Below, one piece after another: positions 15,367 through 22,343 of a stretch of DNA of 64,000 nt. The stretch is from contig CALXAY010000001.1 in NCBI GenBank assembly GCA_944386415.1, positions 1 to 64,000 on the forward strand. Reading direction: 5' to 3'. The notes under the pieces were generated by a model, which saw only the letters and a program-made list of their open reading frames with translations, made no database searches and was not told the origin of the DNA. Position 1 is the stretch's first letter, and each line of letters begins with the position of its first letter. The DNA is from an uncultured Clostridia bacterium. Lineage in GTDB: Bacteria; Bacillota; Clostridia; TANB77; CAG-508. The position numbers and the translations under genes were made by a program.

Positions 15367-15687
15367 ATGATAAAGAAAAAATTACCTAAAGAAGTTAAGA
15401 AATACTATGAGAGAGAGCTACGTCAGTATTGGTCAAACAAGAATAAATTAAAATACATAGAGAAAATGAATACCAAAACAGCCTTATTTTTAACAGAGAG
15501 GATACACTGCATAGAAACAGTAATAAGTAGACTAGATGATTTTGAAAAAGAGGTATTTAATTTAATTTTTAGAGATAATATGAGTTGGCTATATTGCAAA
15601 AATATTAAAAATATCAGTAAAACAACTTATTATAACATCTTAAACAAGTGTATTTATATGCTTGCAGAAGAAACTGGAGAAATATAG
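15367..15687 (+). CDS. RinA/ArpU-like late-transcription regulator
   Basis: 106 aa after GGAGGT. The C-terminal part (ETVISRLDDFEKEVFNLIFRDNMSWLYCKNI, ISKTTYYNILNKCIYMLAEETG) has the sigma-region-4-like helix-turn-helix of RinA/ArpU phage activators, which switch on packaging and virion genes. Its place as last early gene before the terminator and terminase operon fits that role. Confidence 0.72.
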   Translation: MIKKKLPKEVKKYYERELRQYWSNKNKLKYIEKMNTKTALFLTERIHCIETVISRLDDFEKEVFNLIFRDNMSWLYCKNIKNISKTTYYNILNKCIYMLAEETGEI

Positions 15688-15741
15688 ATGGAAAAAATAA
15701 AGAAAAATTACTCTAGTAAATATGTTAAAATAAATATGAAT

Positions 15742-15757
15742 TGTATAACCCTATACA
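15742..15757. promoter_or_regulatory. Palindromic operator-like site
   Basis: TGTATA-ACCC-TATACA is a perfect 6-bp inverted repeat just after the late regulator gene and before its terminator. It could bind a dimeric regulator; it could also be chance. Confidence 0.35.
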
Positions 15758-15782
15758 TTTCAATTTGCTTTTTGTTTGGTGG

Positions 15783-15806
15783 CTGGGAGAAATCCCAGTC
15801 TTTTTT
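15783..15806 (+). terminator. Strong terminator ending the early operon
   Basis: CTGGGA-GAAA... pairs with TCCCAG (15783-15788 with 15793-15798), closed by GAAA and followed by TCTTTTTT. It separates the early block from the control zone before terminase. Confidence 0.9.
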
Positions 15807-16110
15807 GTGGAAAAAATAAGGAAAACTAACATTACCTTTTGTGATACAATTAAGATGTGCTAATAATAAGAACATGGTTATTCCCCAATTCTTAAGTGTT
15901 AGAAAATTCATTTTTAACTTTTGTTATTACTAGGGTAACAAAAATCTTCCTTTTACAAATGTAGCAATCCTAGTTAAGCTATATTTTAGTTGTAATATAA
16001 ATAGTATATAAGACATATTTGTTTTTTTCCATCTCCTTTAATTGGAATTAATCGGTTTTTATTTTTTCAAATATGTCTTATATAGTGTTTATATAGAAAG
16101 GATAGGACTA
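15807..16110. other. Non-coding control region between early and late genes
   Basis: About 300 nt without a convincing gene. It contains TTTTGTTA / GTAACAAAA arms near 15918-15948 and the large inverted repeat at 16005-16084, and ends at the ribosome binding site of the metallopeptidase gene. Confidence 0.6.
16005..16084. repeat. 17-bp perfect inverted repeat with 46-nt loop
   Basis: TATATAAGACATATTTG (16005-16021) is exactly complementary to CAAATATGTCTTATATA (16068-16084). The loop contains CATCTCCTTTAAT, which is complementary to the AAAGGAG-type ribosome binding sites used by many genes here, and TTAATCGGTT, also present next to the attachment site (2351 region). It could be a small regulatory RNA, an operator pair or an origin element. 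Confidence 0.75.
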
Positions 16111-16449
16111 ATGGAATTTAAAATAAATAATAGAACTTGGAAAATAGAAGAATTAAGTCAAGAAGAAATAAAAGCTGAAATGAAAAAGCATTATGATAAA
16201 CCAGATGAAGATGGAAGATACTTTGGAATTACATATGCTGACATGCAAACTATTTACATTGATAAGGATCTATGTACAGAACAAAAAAGAACTACTTTAT
16301 TACACGAATTAATGCATTGTTATCTAGAAACATATGTAACACATATAAATGGAACAACTTATTCAACTGAAGATTTATGCGACATTGCTTCTTACTCACA
16401 TGATATTGTTGGAGAAATAATAAATAAATATTTTAAAGAGGTAAAATAA
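16111..16449 (+). CDS. HExxH zinc metallopeptidase-like protein
   Basis: 112 aa from ATG 16111, with GAAAGGAT 7 nt upstream; an in-frame upstream start would read through the inverted repeat. LLHELMHCYLET (63-74) has the zincin HExxH motif (His65, Glu66, His69), and a later Glu/Asp (STEDLCDIASY) may be the third ligand. The overall size is that of ImmA/IrrE-like or SprT-like minimal peptidases. ImmA-type enzymes cleave phage repressors; the position here, outside the repressor region, leaves the role open. Confidence 0.7.
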   Translation: MEFKINNRTWKIEELSQEEIKAEMKKHYDKPDEDGRYFGITYADMQTIYIDKDLCTEQKRTTLLHELMHCYLETYVTHINGTTYSTEDLCDIASYSHDIVGEIINKYFKEVK

Positions 16450-16652
16450 TGAAAACTATAAAATACATGATATTCTTTATTAAAGAAAGTCCAAAATTTA
16501 TGGGAGATAGTTTAATAAAATTAATCTTACATAAACATTTTTTTAAGACAATGAAGATTTATATCAGAAATATGAAAACTTGGGATAAAAATATAAAGAA
16601 GCATGGAGTAGACGCAACATATTGCATGCTAAATAGAAATATAGAAATGTAG
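16449..16652 (+). CDS. Small basic phage protein, unknown
   Basis: 67 aa, starting one base inside the previous stop with AAAGAGG upstream. Very basic, helical, some hydrophobic stretches; no family recognised. Confidence 0.5.
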   Translation: MKTIKYMIFFIKESPKFMGDSLIKLILHKHFFKTMKIYIRNMKTWDKNIKKHGVDATYCMLNRNIEM

Positions 16653-16662
16653 GAGGAAGAAA

Positions 16663-16704
16663 ATGGAGCAAGGAATTGAAAGAATAGATTTTAACAATTA
16701 CTAA
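16663..16704 (+). CDS. Possible 13-aa peptide
   Basis: ATG 16663 follows a perfect TAGGAGGAAGAAA site, then 13 codons (MEQGIERIDFNNY) and TAA. It ends inside the proposed promoter of the structured RNA. A leader peptide or the ghost of a lost gene. Confidence 0.4.
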   Translation: MEQGIERIDFNNY

Positions 16705-16719
16705 CTATGTCTATATAGT
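16691..16719 (+). promoter_or_regulatory. Promoter with overlapping palindrome before the structured RNA
   Basis: TTAACA (16691-16696), 17 nt, TATAGT (16714-16719). AACTAT (16703-16708) and ATAGTT (16715-16720) form a perfect palindrome across the -10, a natural operator. Transcription would start near 16726. Confidence 0.5.
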
Positions 16720-16720
16720 T

Positions 16721-17107
16721 AAAGGATTATAAAATAAATTGTGTAGTGGTGGAATAGACATATCTAGTTTGATATTAGATATGGTAAAACTAAACGGCTT
16801 TATCTTAGACATAATTAGATTTTGCTGAATAGTAATAGTAGACACTCTTAAAACCAACCCCATTTGTGACATTGTGGGCTCATTCAAGGAAAGCTGTTGT
16901 TGGTTATCTGAAGGCTTTCATATAAGGTGCAAATCCTTATCTACACAGGCTACTAGACTGGAACTGCACTGCTAGTAGGCGAAAAGCGAAAGCTGTTATA
17001 AGCCTGCGTATACTAGTTAGCAATAGCATTTCCAGATAATGATTAATATATACTAGGTAATATTAATAATAATTTTATTAAATTAGAATACTTATTTATT
17101 ATCCTTT
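16721..17107 (+). ncRNA. Predicted large structured RNA upstream of terminase
   Basis: A 387-nt gene-free region with nested complementarities. Ends: AAAGGAT (16721-16727) and AATAAAT (16733-16739) pair with contiguous ATTTATT-ATCCTTT (17094-17107), followed by T's. Inside: TGTGTAG (16740-16746) with CTACACA (16941-16947); CATATCTAG with TTAGATATG (16759-16767, 16775-16783); AACCAAC with GTTGGTT (16852-16858, 16899-16905); TAAGG-TGCAAAT-CCTTA (16923-16939), a T-arm-like hairpin; CTACTAG with CTAGTAG (16950-16956, 16972-16978). The loop of the last (16958-16967) is complementary, with one mismatch, to 17026-17035, giving a pseudoknot. Size, pseudoknot and phage tRNA-side location recall ornate phage RNAs such as ROOL and GOLLD, but no match is claimed. 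The exact 5' end conflicts slightly with the predicted start near 16726. Confidence 0.6.
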
Positions 17108-17157
17108 TTGTAGAATACATATTCCTATTCTCTTTCCTAGTGAGAGAATAATTATAC

Positions 17158-17232
17158 GTTTGTTTAGTTTATATAGTAAAACAACAGTCTCCAAAACTGT
17201 AAAAGGTAGTGCAAGTCTATCAACATTCGCCA
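17158..17232 (+). tRNA. Deviant tRNA-Trp (anticodon CCA)
   Basis: Anticodon stem ACAGT / ACTGT (17184-17188, 17196-17200) holds loop CTCCAAA with anticodon CCA; D stem GTTT / AAAC with TA at positions 8-9; T stem GGTAG / CTATC; discriminator G and encoded CCA at 17229-17232. Departures: the acceptor GTTTGTT / AACATTC has two T-T mismatches at pairs 2 and 3, G18 is A, and the T loop reads TGCAAGT instead of TTCAA. The same TGCAA loop occurs in the structured RNA upstream. Either a decaying tRNA or one adapted to a non-standard role. Confidence 0.65.
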
Positions 17233-17256
17233 AAAAAGAAAGCAAGGTGCTACTAT

Positions 17257-17745
17257 ATGATAGGTGAAAAAAGAAAAGCAGGAAGAAAAAGCAAATATGA
17301 AACACATGTACAACCAAGGCTTTTAGAAATTGCAGCTTGGTGTAGAGATGGTTTAACAGACAAAGAAATATGCGAAAAATTAGGAATAAGCCAAGATAGT
17401 TTTTATGTATATAAGAACAAATACAGCGAATTTTCCGACACCTTAAAAGAAACAAAGGAAATAGCTGATATAAAAGTAGAAAATAGTTTAAATAAAAATG
17501 CAAATGGATATGACTACATAGAAGAAACAGTAGTTATGAAAAAGGAAGTAATATATAAAGACGGAAAAAGAGTAAAAGAAGTAACATATCCAGAAGTAGT
17601 ACCATTGACAAAACATAAAGAAGCAGAAACAAGAGCACAAATGTTTTGGCTACAAAATAGAAAACCTGATAAATGGAGAAATCAAGCACAAGTAGAATTA
17701 AAAGTAAGCAAGTTGGAGGATATCCTAAATGGTAATAACAGCTAA
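17257..17745 (+). CDS. Terminase small subunit
   Basis: 162 aa from ATG 17257, with AAGGTG 7 nt upstream; an earlier in-frame start lies inside the tRNA and is rejected. Residues about 10-60 (GRKSKYETHVQPRLLEIAAWCRDGLTDKEICEKLGISQDSFYVYKNKY) form the homeodomain-like helix-turn-helix of TerS proteins that recognise the packaging site; the middle is helical for oligomerisation and the tail contacts TerL. It overlaps terL by 17 nt. Confidence 0.85.
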   Translation: MIGEKRKAGRKSKYETHVQPRLLEIAAWCRDGLTDKEICEKLGISQDSFYVYKNKYSEFSDTLKETKEIADIKVENSLNKNANGYDYIEETVVMKKEVIYKDGKRVKEVTYPEVVPLTKHKEAETRAQMFWLQNRKPDKWRNQAQVELKVSKLEDILNGNNS

Positions 17746-19573
17746 GCAAGTTATAGAAAAAAGAAAAGAACTTTGGAAAGAATATAAAGACCCAAATAAA
17801 GATTTTGAATTTGTTTATGCAGTAGCAAAAGAATTAATGAGTAATATGCAATTATTAAAAGAAGTAATAGAAAGACCAGAACTTTTAATTGAAATGACTT
17901 TTAACATAGTGGATAAAGAAAAAAGCACAGTTCCATTTTTTCTAAATGATGTTCAACATAGTTTTATAGATTTATTAAATGAAAGTATAGAAAAACATAG
18001 ACAAGGTAAGTTATTACATTTAAGATTTTTAGTTCTTAAAGGAAGACAACAAGGTTTTACGTCTGTTATCACTGCTTATCAATTAGCTAATACATTAATA
18101 AAGAAGAATTTTACTGGTTTTACTCTTGCAGATACAGCAGATAACGTAAGAGCAATTTTCCAGGATAAAGCTAAATATGTATATAATCAATTACCAGATA
18201 TACTAAAACCTACTGAAAAATATAACAGTAAAACTGAAATGTTCTTTGAAAACTTAAATAGTTCTTGGAGAATAAATGTAGCAACAGACCAAGTAGGAAG
18301 GTCAAGAACAATAAACTTCTTCCATGGAAGTGAAGCGGCTTTCTGGAATTGTTTAATATCTGCTACTCAAAGTTCTTTAGGAGAAGCATTAACAAAAGAC
18401 AGCATACAGATATTAGAAAGTACAGCAAATGGTTTTAATGAATTTAAAGACCTATGGGATAGTGGCGAGTGGATAAATTGTTTTTATGAGTGGTGGAGAA
18501 CACAAGAATATAGAGACAATTTTGAAAGCTTAGAAATTAAAAAACAATTTTCTAATAATATAGAAAATAAAGAAGATTGGATATGGCAACGTTTAAAATG
18601 GCTTAAACATAGCATAAAATTAAAAGACGAACAATTGTATTGGTATTATAACAAATATAGAAATTATTTAAATAAAGACCTAATAAAACAAGAGTATCCT
18701 TGTATACCAGAAGAGGCATTTTTAAATAGTGGTAATTGTGTATTTAATACGGAAATATTAACCCAAAGAAAAGTTGAACTTCAAGAATTATATAAAGAAA
18801 AACCATATATACAAGGCTTTTTCAAGTTTAGATGGAATGATGAAGAAGCTAAAGATTATATACTAAATAGTTCTATAGAGTTTGAAAAAAGCCCTATGGG
18901 TATGATAAAAATATATGATAAACCAAAAACTTATGGATTTTATGTTCTAGGTGGAGATACAGCAGGAGATGGGAGCGACTTTAATGCAGGAACAATGATT
19001 GATAATACAATAGGGAAAAGAGTTGCTACACTACATACAAAATCAGACCCAGACATATATACTTATCAAATGTATTGCTTAGGAATTTATTATAATAAAG
19101 CATTAGTAAGTATAGAAGTAAATTTCAACTTATTCCCAGTTATAGAGCTTCAAAGGCTTAAATATCCTCATCAATATATAAGAGAAGAATACGACAATAT
19201 ATCTAGAAAAATGCAACAAAAATTTGGTTGGAAAACAGATAGAAATACAAGACCTAAAATAATAAGTGAAGAGCAAAGTATTGTAAAAGACCACCCAGAA
19301 TTATTTACTGATATAGATACTATAGGAGAAATGCTAACATTTATATATGATGAAGATATGAGACCAGACGCAACAGAAGGAAAGCATGATGATTTATTAT
19401 TTAGTGATATGATTGCACAAGCTACAAGGTGGCAACAAGGAATAGAAAAGATACAACCAAAAACATTAGAAGGCTTTTTCACAAAAACTGAATTAGAAGA
19501 TTTAGGATATAAGCAAATAGCAAATGTTACTACAGTTAAAAGTAAGCCTGTAAGTAGCAGAAGGAGAAGATAG
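17729..19573 (+). CDS. Terminase large subunit (packaging ATPase-nuclease)
   Basis: 614 aa after TTGGAGG. The ATPase domain has the Walker A variant GRQQGFTS (105-112), lacking the usual Lys at that spot but keeping the adenine-side Arg-Gln; an FHGSEAAFW segment (198-206) and the coupling motif ESTANG (230-235). The C-terminal RNase H-like nuclease begins at GGDTAGDGSD (Asp410), with EVNFN and the final HDD near 555 as further metal ligands. It drives DNA into the prohead and cuts concatemers. Length fits short-tailed and some long-tailed phages. Confidence 0.92.
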   Translation: MVITAKQVIEKRKELWKEYKDPNKDFEFVYAVAKELMSNMQLLKEVIERPELLIEMTFNIVDKEKSTVPFFLNDVQHSFIDLLNESIEKHRQGKLLHLRFLVLKGRQQGFTSVITAYQLANTLIKKNFTGFTLADTADNVRAIFQDKAKYVYNQLPDILKPTEKYNSKTEMFFENLNSSWRINVATDQVGRSRTINFFHGSEAAFWNCLISATQSSLGEALTKDSIQILESTANGFNEFKDLWDSGEWINCFYEWWRTQEYRDNFESLEIKKQFSNNIENKEDWIWQRLKWLKHSIKLKDEQLYWYYNKYRNYLNKDLIKQEYPCIPEEAFLNSGNCVFNTEILTQRKVELQELYKEKPYIQGFFKFRWNDEEAKDYILNSSIEFEKSPMGMIKIYDKPKTYGFYVLGGDTAGDGSDFNAGTMIDNTIGKRVATLHTKSDPDIYTYQMYCLGIYYNKALVSIEVNFNLFPVIELQRLKYPHQYIREEYDNISRKMQQKFGWKTDRNTRPKIISEEQSIVKDHPELFTDIDTIGEMLTFIYDEDMRPDATEGKHDDLLFSDMIAQATRWQQGIEKIQPKTLEGFFTKTELEDLGYKQIANVTTVKSKPVSSRRRR

Positions 19574-19574
19574 T

Positions 19575-19865
19575 ATGATTTATCTATTGATATTAATATA
19601 TATGTTATTACTTCCAGGAACAATTCTAATCATGTTATGCAAAATAATTAACGAACTGGAAGAAATAAAAAAAGAACCAAAACAAGAAAAAGCAAAAAGT
19701 ATTTTAAGTAAAAGAAAACATACAAACATAAAAGCAAGTGATTATTCAAGTGTATTTACTAGTAGAAACAAAACTAGTAAAGCCTACGAAGAATATAAAA
19801 CAAATAAAGGGTTATACGAGCCAGTAACACCACACAAAGGTGTGAAAATAAAGAAGGAGGTATAA
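19575..19865 (+). CDS. Small membrane-anchored phage protein
   Basis: 96 aa, starting 1 nt after terL with AAGGAGA upstream. One N-terminal transmembrane helix (about 2-25), then a basic soluble tail. Between terL and portal; role unknown. Confidence 0.6.
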   Translation: MIYLLILIYMLLLPGTILIMLCKIINELEEIKKEPKQEKAKSILSKRKHTNIKASDYSSVFTSRNKTSKAYEEYKTNKGLYEPVTPHKGVKIKKEV

Positions 19866-19875
19866 CTCTTTTATT

Positions 19876-21834
19876 ATGGAAGTAGAAAATAATAGTTATG
19901 ATGAATTAATAAAAGAAAAGACAGCCAAGAAGCAAGCTATAATGAACGAGAAACAAATAAAACTTGCTGACCAATATCTTATGTGGTATAGACGTGCTTA
20001 TTCTGATAAACAACGTTTAGGACTTCAAGAGAAATGGCAAGATACTGAAAAATACTGGGAGGGCGAGTTTGAATATGACAATGAAGAAGACCCAGCACCA
20101 AATACTAATATTACTAATTCTAGTGTAGAAGGGAAAACAGCTTTGCTTTGTGACCAGACTATTGCTATACAAGTAGACCCAAGAGAACCAGGAGATAGAC
20201 CATTTTGTAATATGGCTAGAACTCTAGCAGACTTTATAAAAGAACGTAACAAAATGTATAGAAAAATAGAAGTTCATGAAAGACGTAGAGAATTGTTTGG
20301 TACTGGAATATTTAGAGTCTTATGGAATTTTGACAAATTAGATGGTAAAGGATTACCAGACATTGAGCCAATACACCCTAATCTATTATTTATAGACCCT
20401 GCAATTACAGATGTTTACGACATACAAGACGCACAGTACATAATAGAAGCTAAATCAAAATCTTTATATAGTGCTTTTGTAGAATATGGAGACGAAAAAG
20501 CAGACGCAATTATACCTAACTTAGACCCAGTACAAAACATTATTCAAAATAATGAAGAAGACCAATATGTACATCTAATGGTATGGACTAGATATAAAGA
20601 AGATGGAAAATTAAAGTTAAGGCTTGTAGAGATGTCTGGCGATGGTGTAATTCTTAAAGATACTAAGGAAGAAGTAGAAAAATACAACAAGAAAAGAGAA
20701 GAAGAGGACGAAGAGAAATGGTTTGATTCTAAAGATAAAAAAGAAAAGAAAGACGAGAAATTAGAATTGTTTCCAAATGCTACATATCCTTACTTCTTAA
20801 CACCAGATATGCATAGAGAAAATACAGTATGGGGAAAAGCTAGTGCTGAACTAATTCTTCCAATTAGTGACCAGATAGACGAAATAGACGACAGCACATT
20901 AAGAAATGCAAGACTAACAGGTAACCCTATGGGAATAGTTGCTACAAGTTCTGGTATAGACCCAGAAAGAATAACAAACACGGCAGGACAAATGCTTACA
21001 ACAAATGATATAAACGGCTTTAAATGGCTAAACCCACCAACTATGCCACAATACTTGTTAAATAGAAGAACTGAATTAATGAATAATGATAGACAAGTTG
21101 TAACAAGATTTACAGACCAAATGATAGGAAAACAACAAAGTGGTGTTGATACGGCTACTGAAAGTTTAGCATTACAAAATTCTGGTAATGCAATGATAGA
21201 ACATAAGAAAGGATTACTTCAAGAAACTTTAGGAGAAGTTTTTGAATATGCTTTAGAGCTTGCATTACTAAACTGGAATACAACAATGTTATTTAGAATA
21301 ACAGGAGATAATGGCGAAGACGATTTTGAAGAATTTAACCCAGACCAATTAAACCACGTACCAATTATGATAGAAGCGGATACAGATTATAGAAAAAAAT
21401 ATGAAGAAGAATGGAAAAAGAGAAATAAAGGAAAAGACATAAGCGAATTAGACCCAAACGAATACAAATATATGCAAGTAGAGAATGAAACAAGAAAAAT
21501 ACAATATGACCTAAGTGTTTCTGTAGGAGCAGGATTGCCAAATAATAAAGCATATAGATATGCAATAGTAAGACAAATGCATGTAGATAAAGCACTTACA
21601 AAACGTGAATACAGGAATTATATGATTAAAGCTTTAGGAATGAATATTCCAGAAATACCAGAAACAGATACAGAACAACAAGAGTTACAAATATTTGATG
21701 AAGAAAAAATAAAACAAATGCAACAACAAGTAATTGAGCAACAAAATGCACAAACTGGAATGAATGCTAATATAGAAGGTTTAACAGCTAATGGTAACCC
21801 AGCACCAAGTCAAGTAAGGGGAGGAGTATTATAA
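19876..21834 (+). CDS. Portal protein (podovirus/P22-like)
   Basis: 652 aa. Large portal with an N-terminal helical start, PREPGDRPFCNMARTLADFIK, ELFGTGIFRVLWNF, PIHPNLLFIDP, a central acidic insert, the stem region ISDQIDEIDDSTLRNAR and a long C-terminal helix ending in Gln-rich barrel residues. Such large portals (over 600 aa) are typical of P22-like short-tailed phages. A GGAGGT lies 14 nt before the ATG. It forms the dodecameric vertex through which DNA passes. Confidence 0.85.
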   Translation: MEVENNSYDELIKEKTAKKQAIMNEKQIKLADQYLMWYRRAYSDKQRLGLQEKWQDTEKYWEGEFEYDNEEDPAPNTNITNSSVEGKTALLCDQTIAIQVDPREPGDRPFCNMARTLADFIKERNKMYRKIEVHERRRELFGTGIFRVLWNFDKLDGKGLPDIEPIHPNLLFIDPAITDVYDIQDAQYIIEAKSKSLYSAFVEYGDEKADAIIPNLDPVQNIIQNNEEDQYVHLMVWTRYKEDGKLKLRLVEMSGDGVILKDTKEEVEKYNKKREEEDEEKWFDSKDKKEKKDEKLELFPNATYPYFLTPDMHRENTVWGKASAELILPISDQIDEIDDSTLRNARLTGNPMGIVATSSGIDPERITNTAGQMLTTNDINGFKWLNPPTMPQYLLNRRTELMNNDRQVVTRFTDQMIGKQQSGVDTATESLALQNSGNAMIEHKKGLLQETLGEVFEYALELALLNWNTTMLFRITGDNGEDDFEEFNPDQLNHVPIMIEADTDYRKKYEEEWKKRNKGKDISELDPNEYKYMQVENETRKIQYDLSVSVGAGLPNNKAYRYAIVRQMHVDKALTKREYRNYMIKALGMNIPEIPETDTEQQELQIFDEEKIKQMQQQVIEQQNAQTGMNANIEGLTANGNPAPSQVRGGVL

Positions 21835-22215
21835 ATGATTTTAGAAAATAAAGAATACGAAATAAGAAGTTCTATAAAATGTGACTGTGGTCATGAATTT
21901 GAAGCAAGAGAAATGGAAGAACTAAAAAGAATAAATCAAGACGGCTTTTATGGAAATATTATTAAACATTATGGACATGCAACTTGTCCTAACTGTGGTA
22001 AAAAAGTAGTTCTTTTAATGAAACAACTAGGACAAACATATAAAGTAATTGATACCGCTTCTTTAAAAGAAGTACAAACAGCCATAAAAAGACCTGTGAT
22101 AAACGTAGACTCAAAAATAAATAACAGTAATGAATTTATATGTCTAACGTGCGGAAAGGTGTGTAAAAGCCAATTAGGACTTAACTCACATCTTAAAACA
22201 CATCAAAATAATTAG
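21835..22215 (+). CDS. Phage zinc protein with C-terminal C2H2 finger
   Basis: 126 aa, ATG directly after the portal stop, GGGGAGGAG upstream. N-terminal CDCGHEFEA and CPNCGKK form a zinc ribbon; the C-terminus has a textbook C2H2 finger, C-x2-C-x12-H-x3-H (FICLTCGK...SHLKTHQ). C2H2 fingers of this form are uncommon in bacteria but occur in phage proteins near portal genes; it may bind nucleic acid or a capsid partner. Confidence 0.75.
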   Translation: MILENKEYEIRSSIKCDCGHEFEAREMEELKRINQDGFYGNIIKHYGHATCPNCGKKVVLLMKQLGQTYKVIDTASLKEVQTAIKRPVINVDSKINNSNEFICLTCGKVCKSQLGLNSHLKTHQNN

Positions 22216-22251
22216 TTATTAAATTTTTAAATATAAATTAGAGCAGAAAAG

Positions 22252-22328
22252 CTGGCTAAAAATCAAGAACAAAAATTAGAGGAGTAAACCTGGCTAAAAA
22301 TCTTAGAGGATAAAACCTGGCTAAAAAT
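22252..22328 (+). repeat. Three copies of CTGGCTAAAAAT before the scaffold gene
   Basis: The 12-mer occurs at 22252-22263, 22290-22301 and 22317-22328, each followed by an AGAGGAG/AGGAGA-like site. Read as codons each begins Leu-Ala-Lys-Asn; the first two frames stop after 11 and 7 codons, the third runs in frame into the scaffold gene. They look like tandem duplications of a gene start or stacked leader peptides. Confidence 0.6.
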
Positions 22329-22343
22329 AGAAAGGAGAACATT

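Noticed and set aside
15688..15819. 43-codon frame after the late regulator
   Set aside because: It runs through the strong terminator at 15783-15806 and has no ribosome binding site.
15708..15911. Minus-strand frame opposite the early terminator
   Set aside because: No ribosome binding site, hydrophobic T-rich composition typical of non-coding AT-rich DNA read backwards.
16740..16947. Intron-containing tRNA-Leu or tRNA-Ser
   Set aside because: The 5' part (TGTGTAG-TGGTGGAAT) and the T-arm with CTACACA look tRNA-like, but the acceptor and T arm are offset by one base, the D loop lacks GG, no CCA follows, and no group I core (P7 with GACTA-type pairing) is visible. The pieces fit better as helices of the larger RNA.
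16740..16947. tmRNA
   Set aside because: No tRNA-Ala-like ends, no tag reading frame ending in Ala-Ala, and the structure list differs.
17209..17256. Longer TerS N-terminus
   Set aside because: The extra codons lie in the tRNA-Trp gene and lack a ribosome binding site; ATG 17257 has one.
17099..17503. 134-aa minus-strand frame over tRNA and terS
   Set aside because: Antisense shadow: Leu/Phe-rich, covers the tRNA and the TerS coding region, no start signal.
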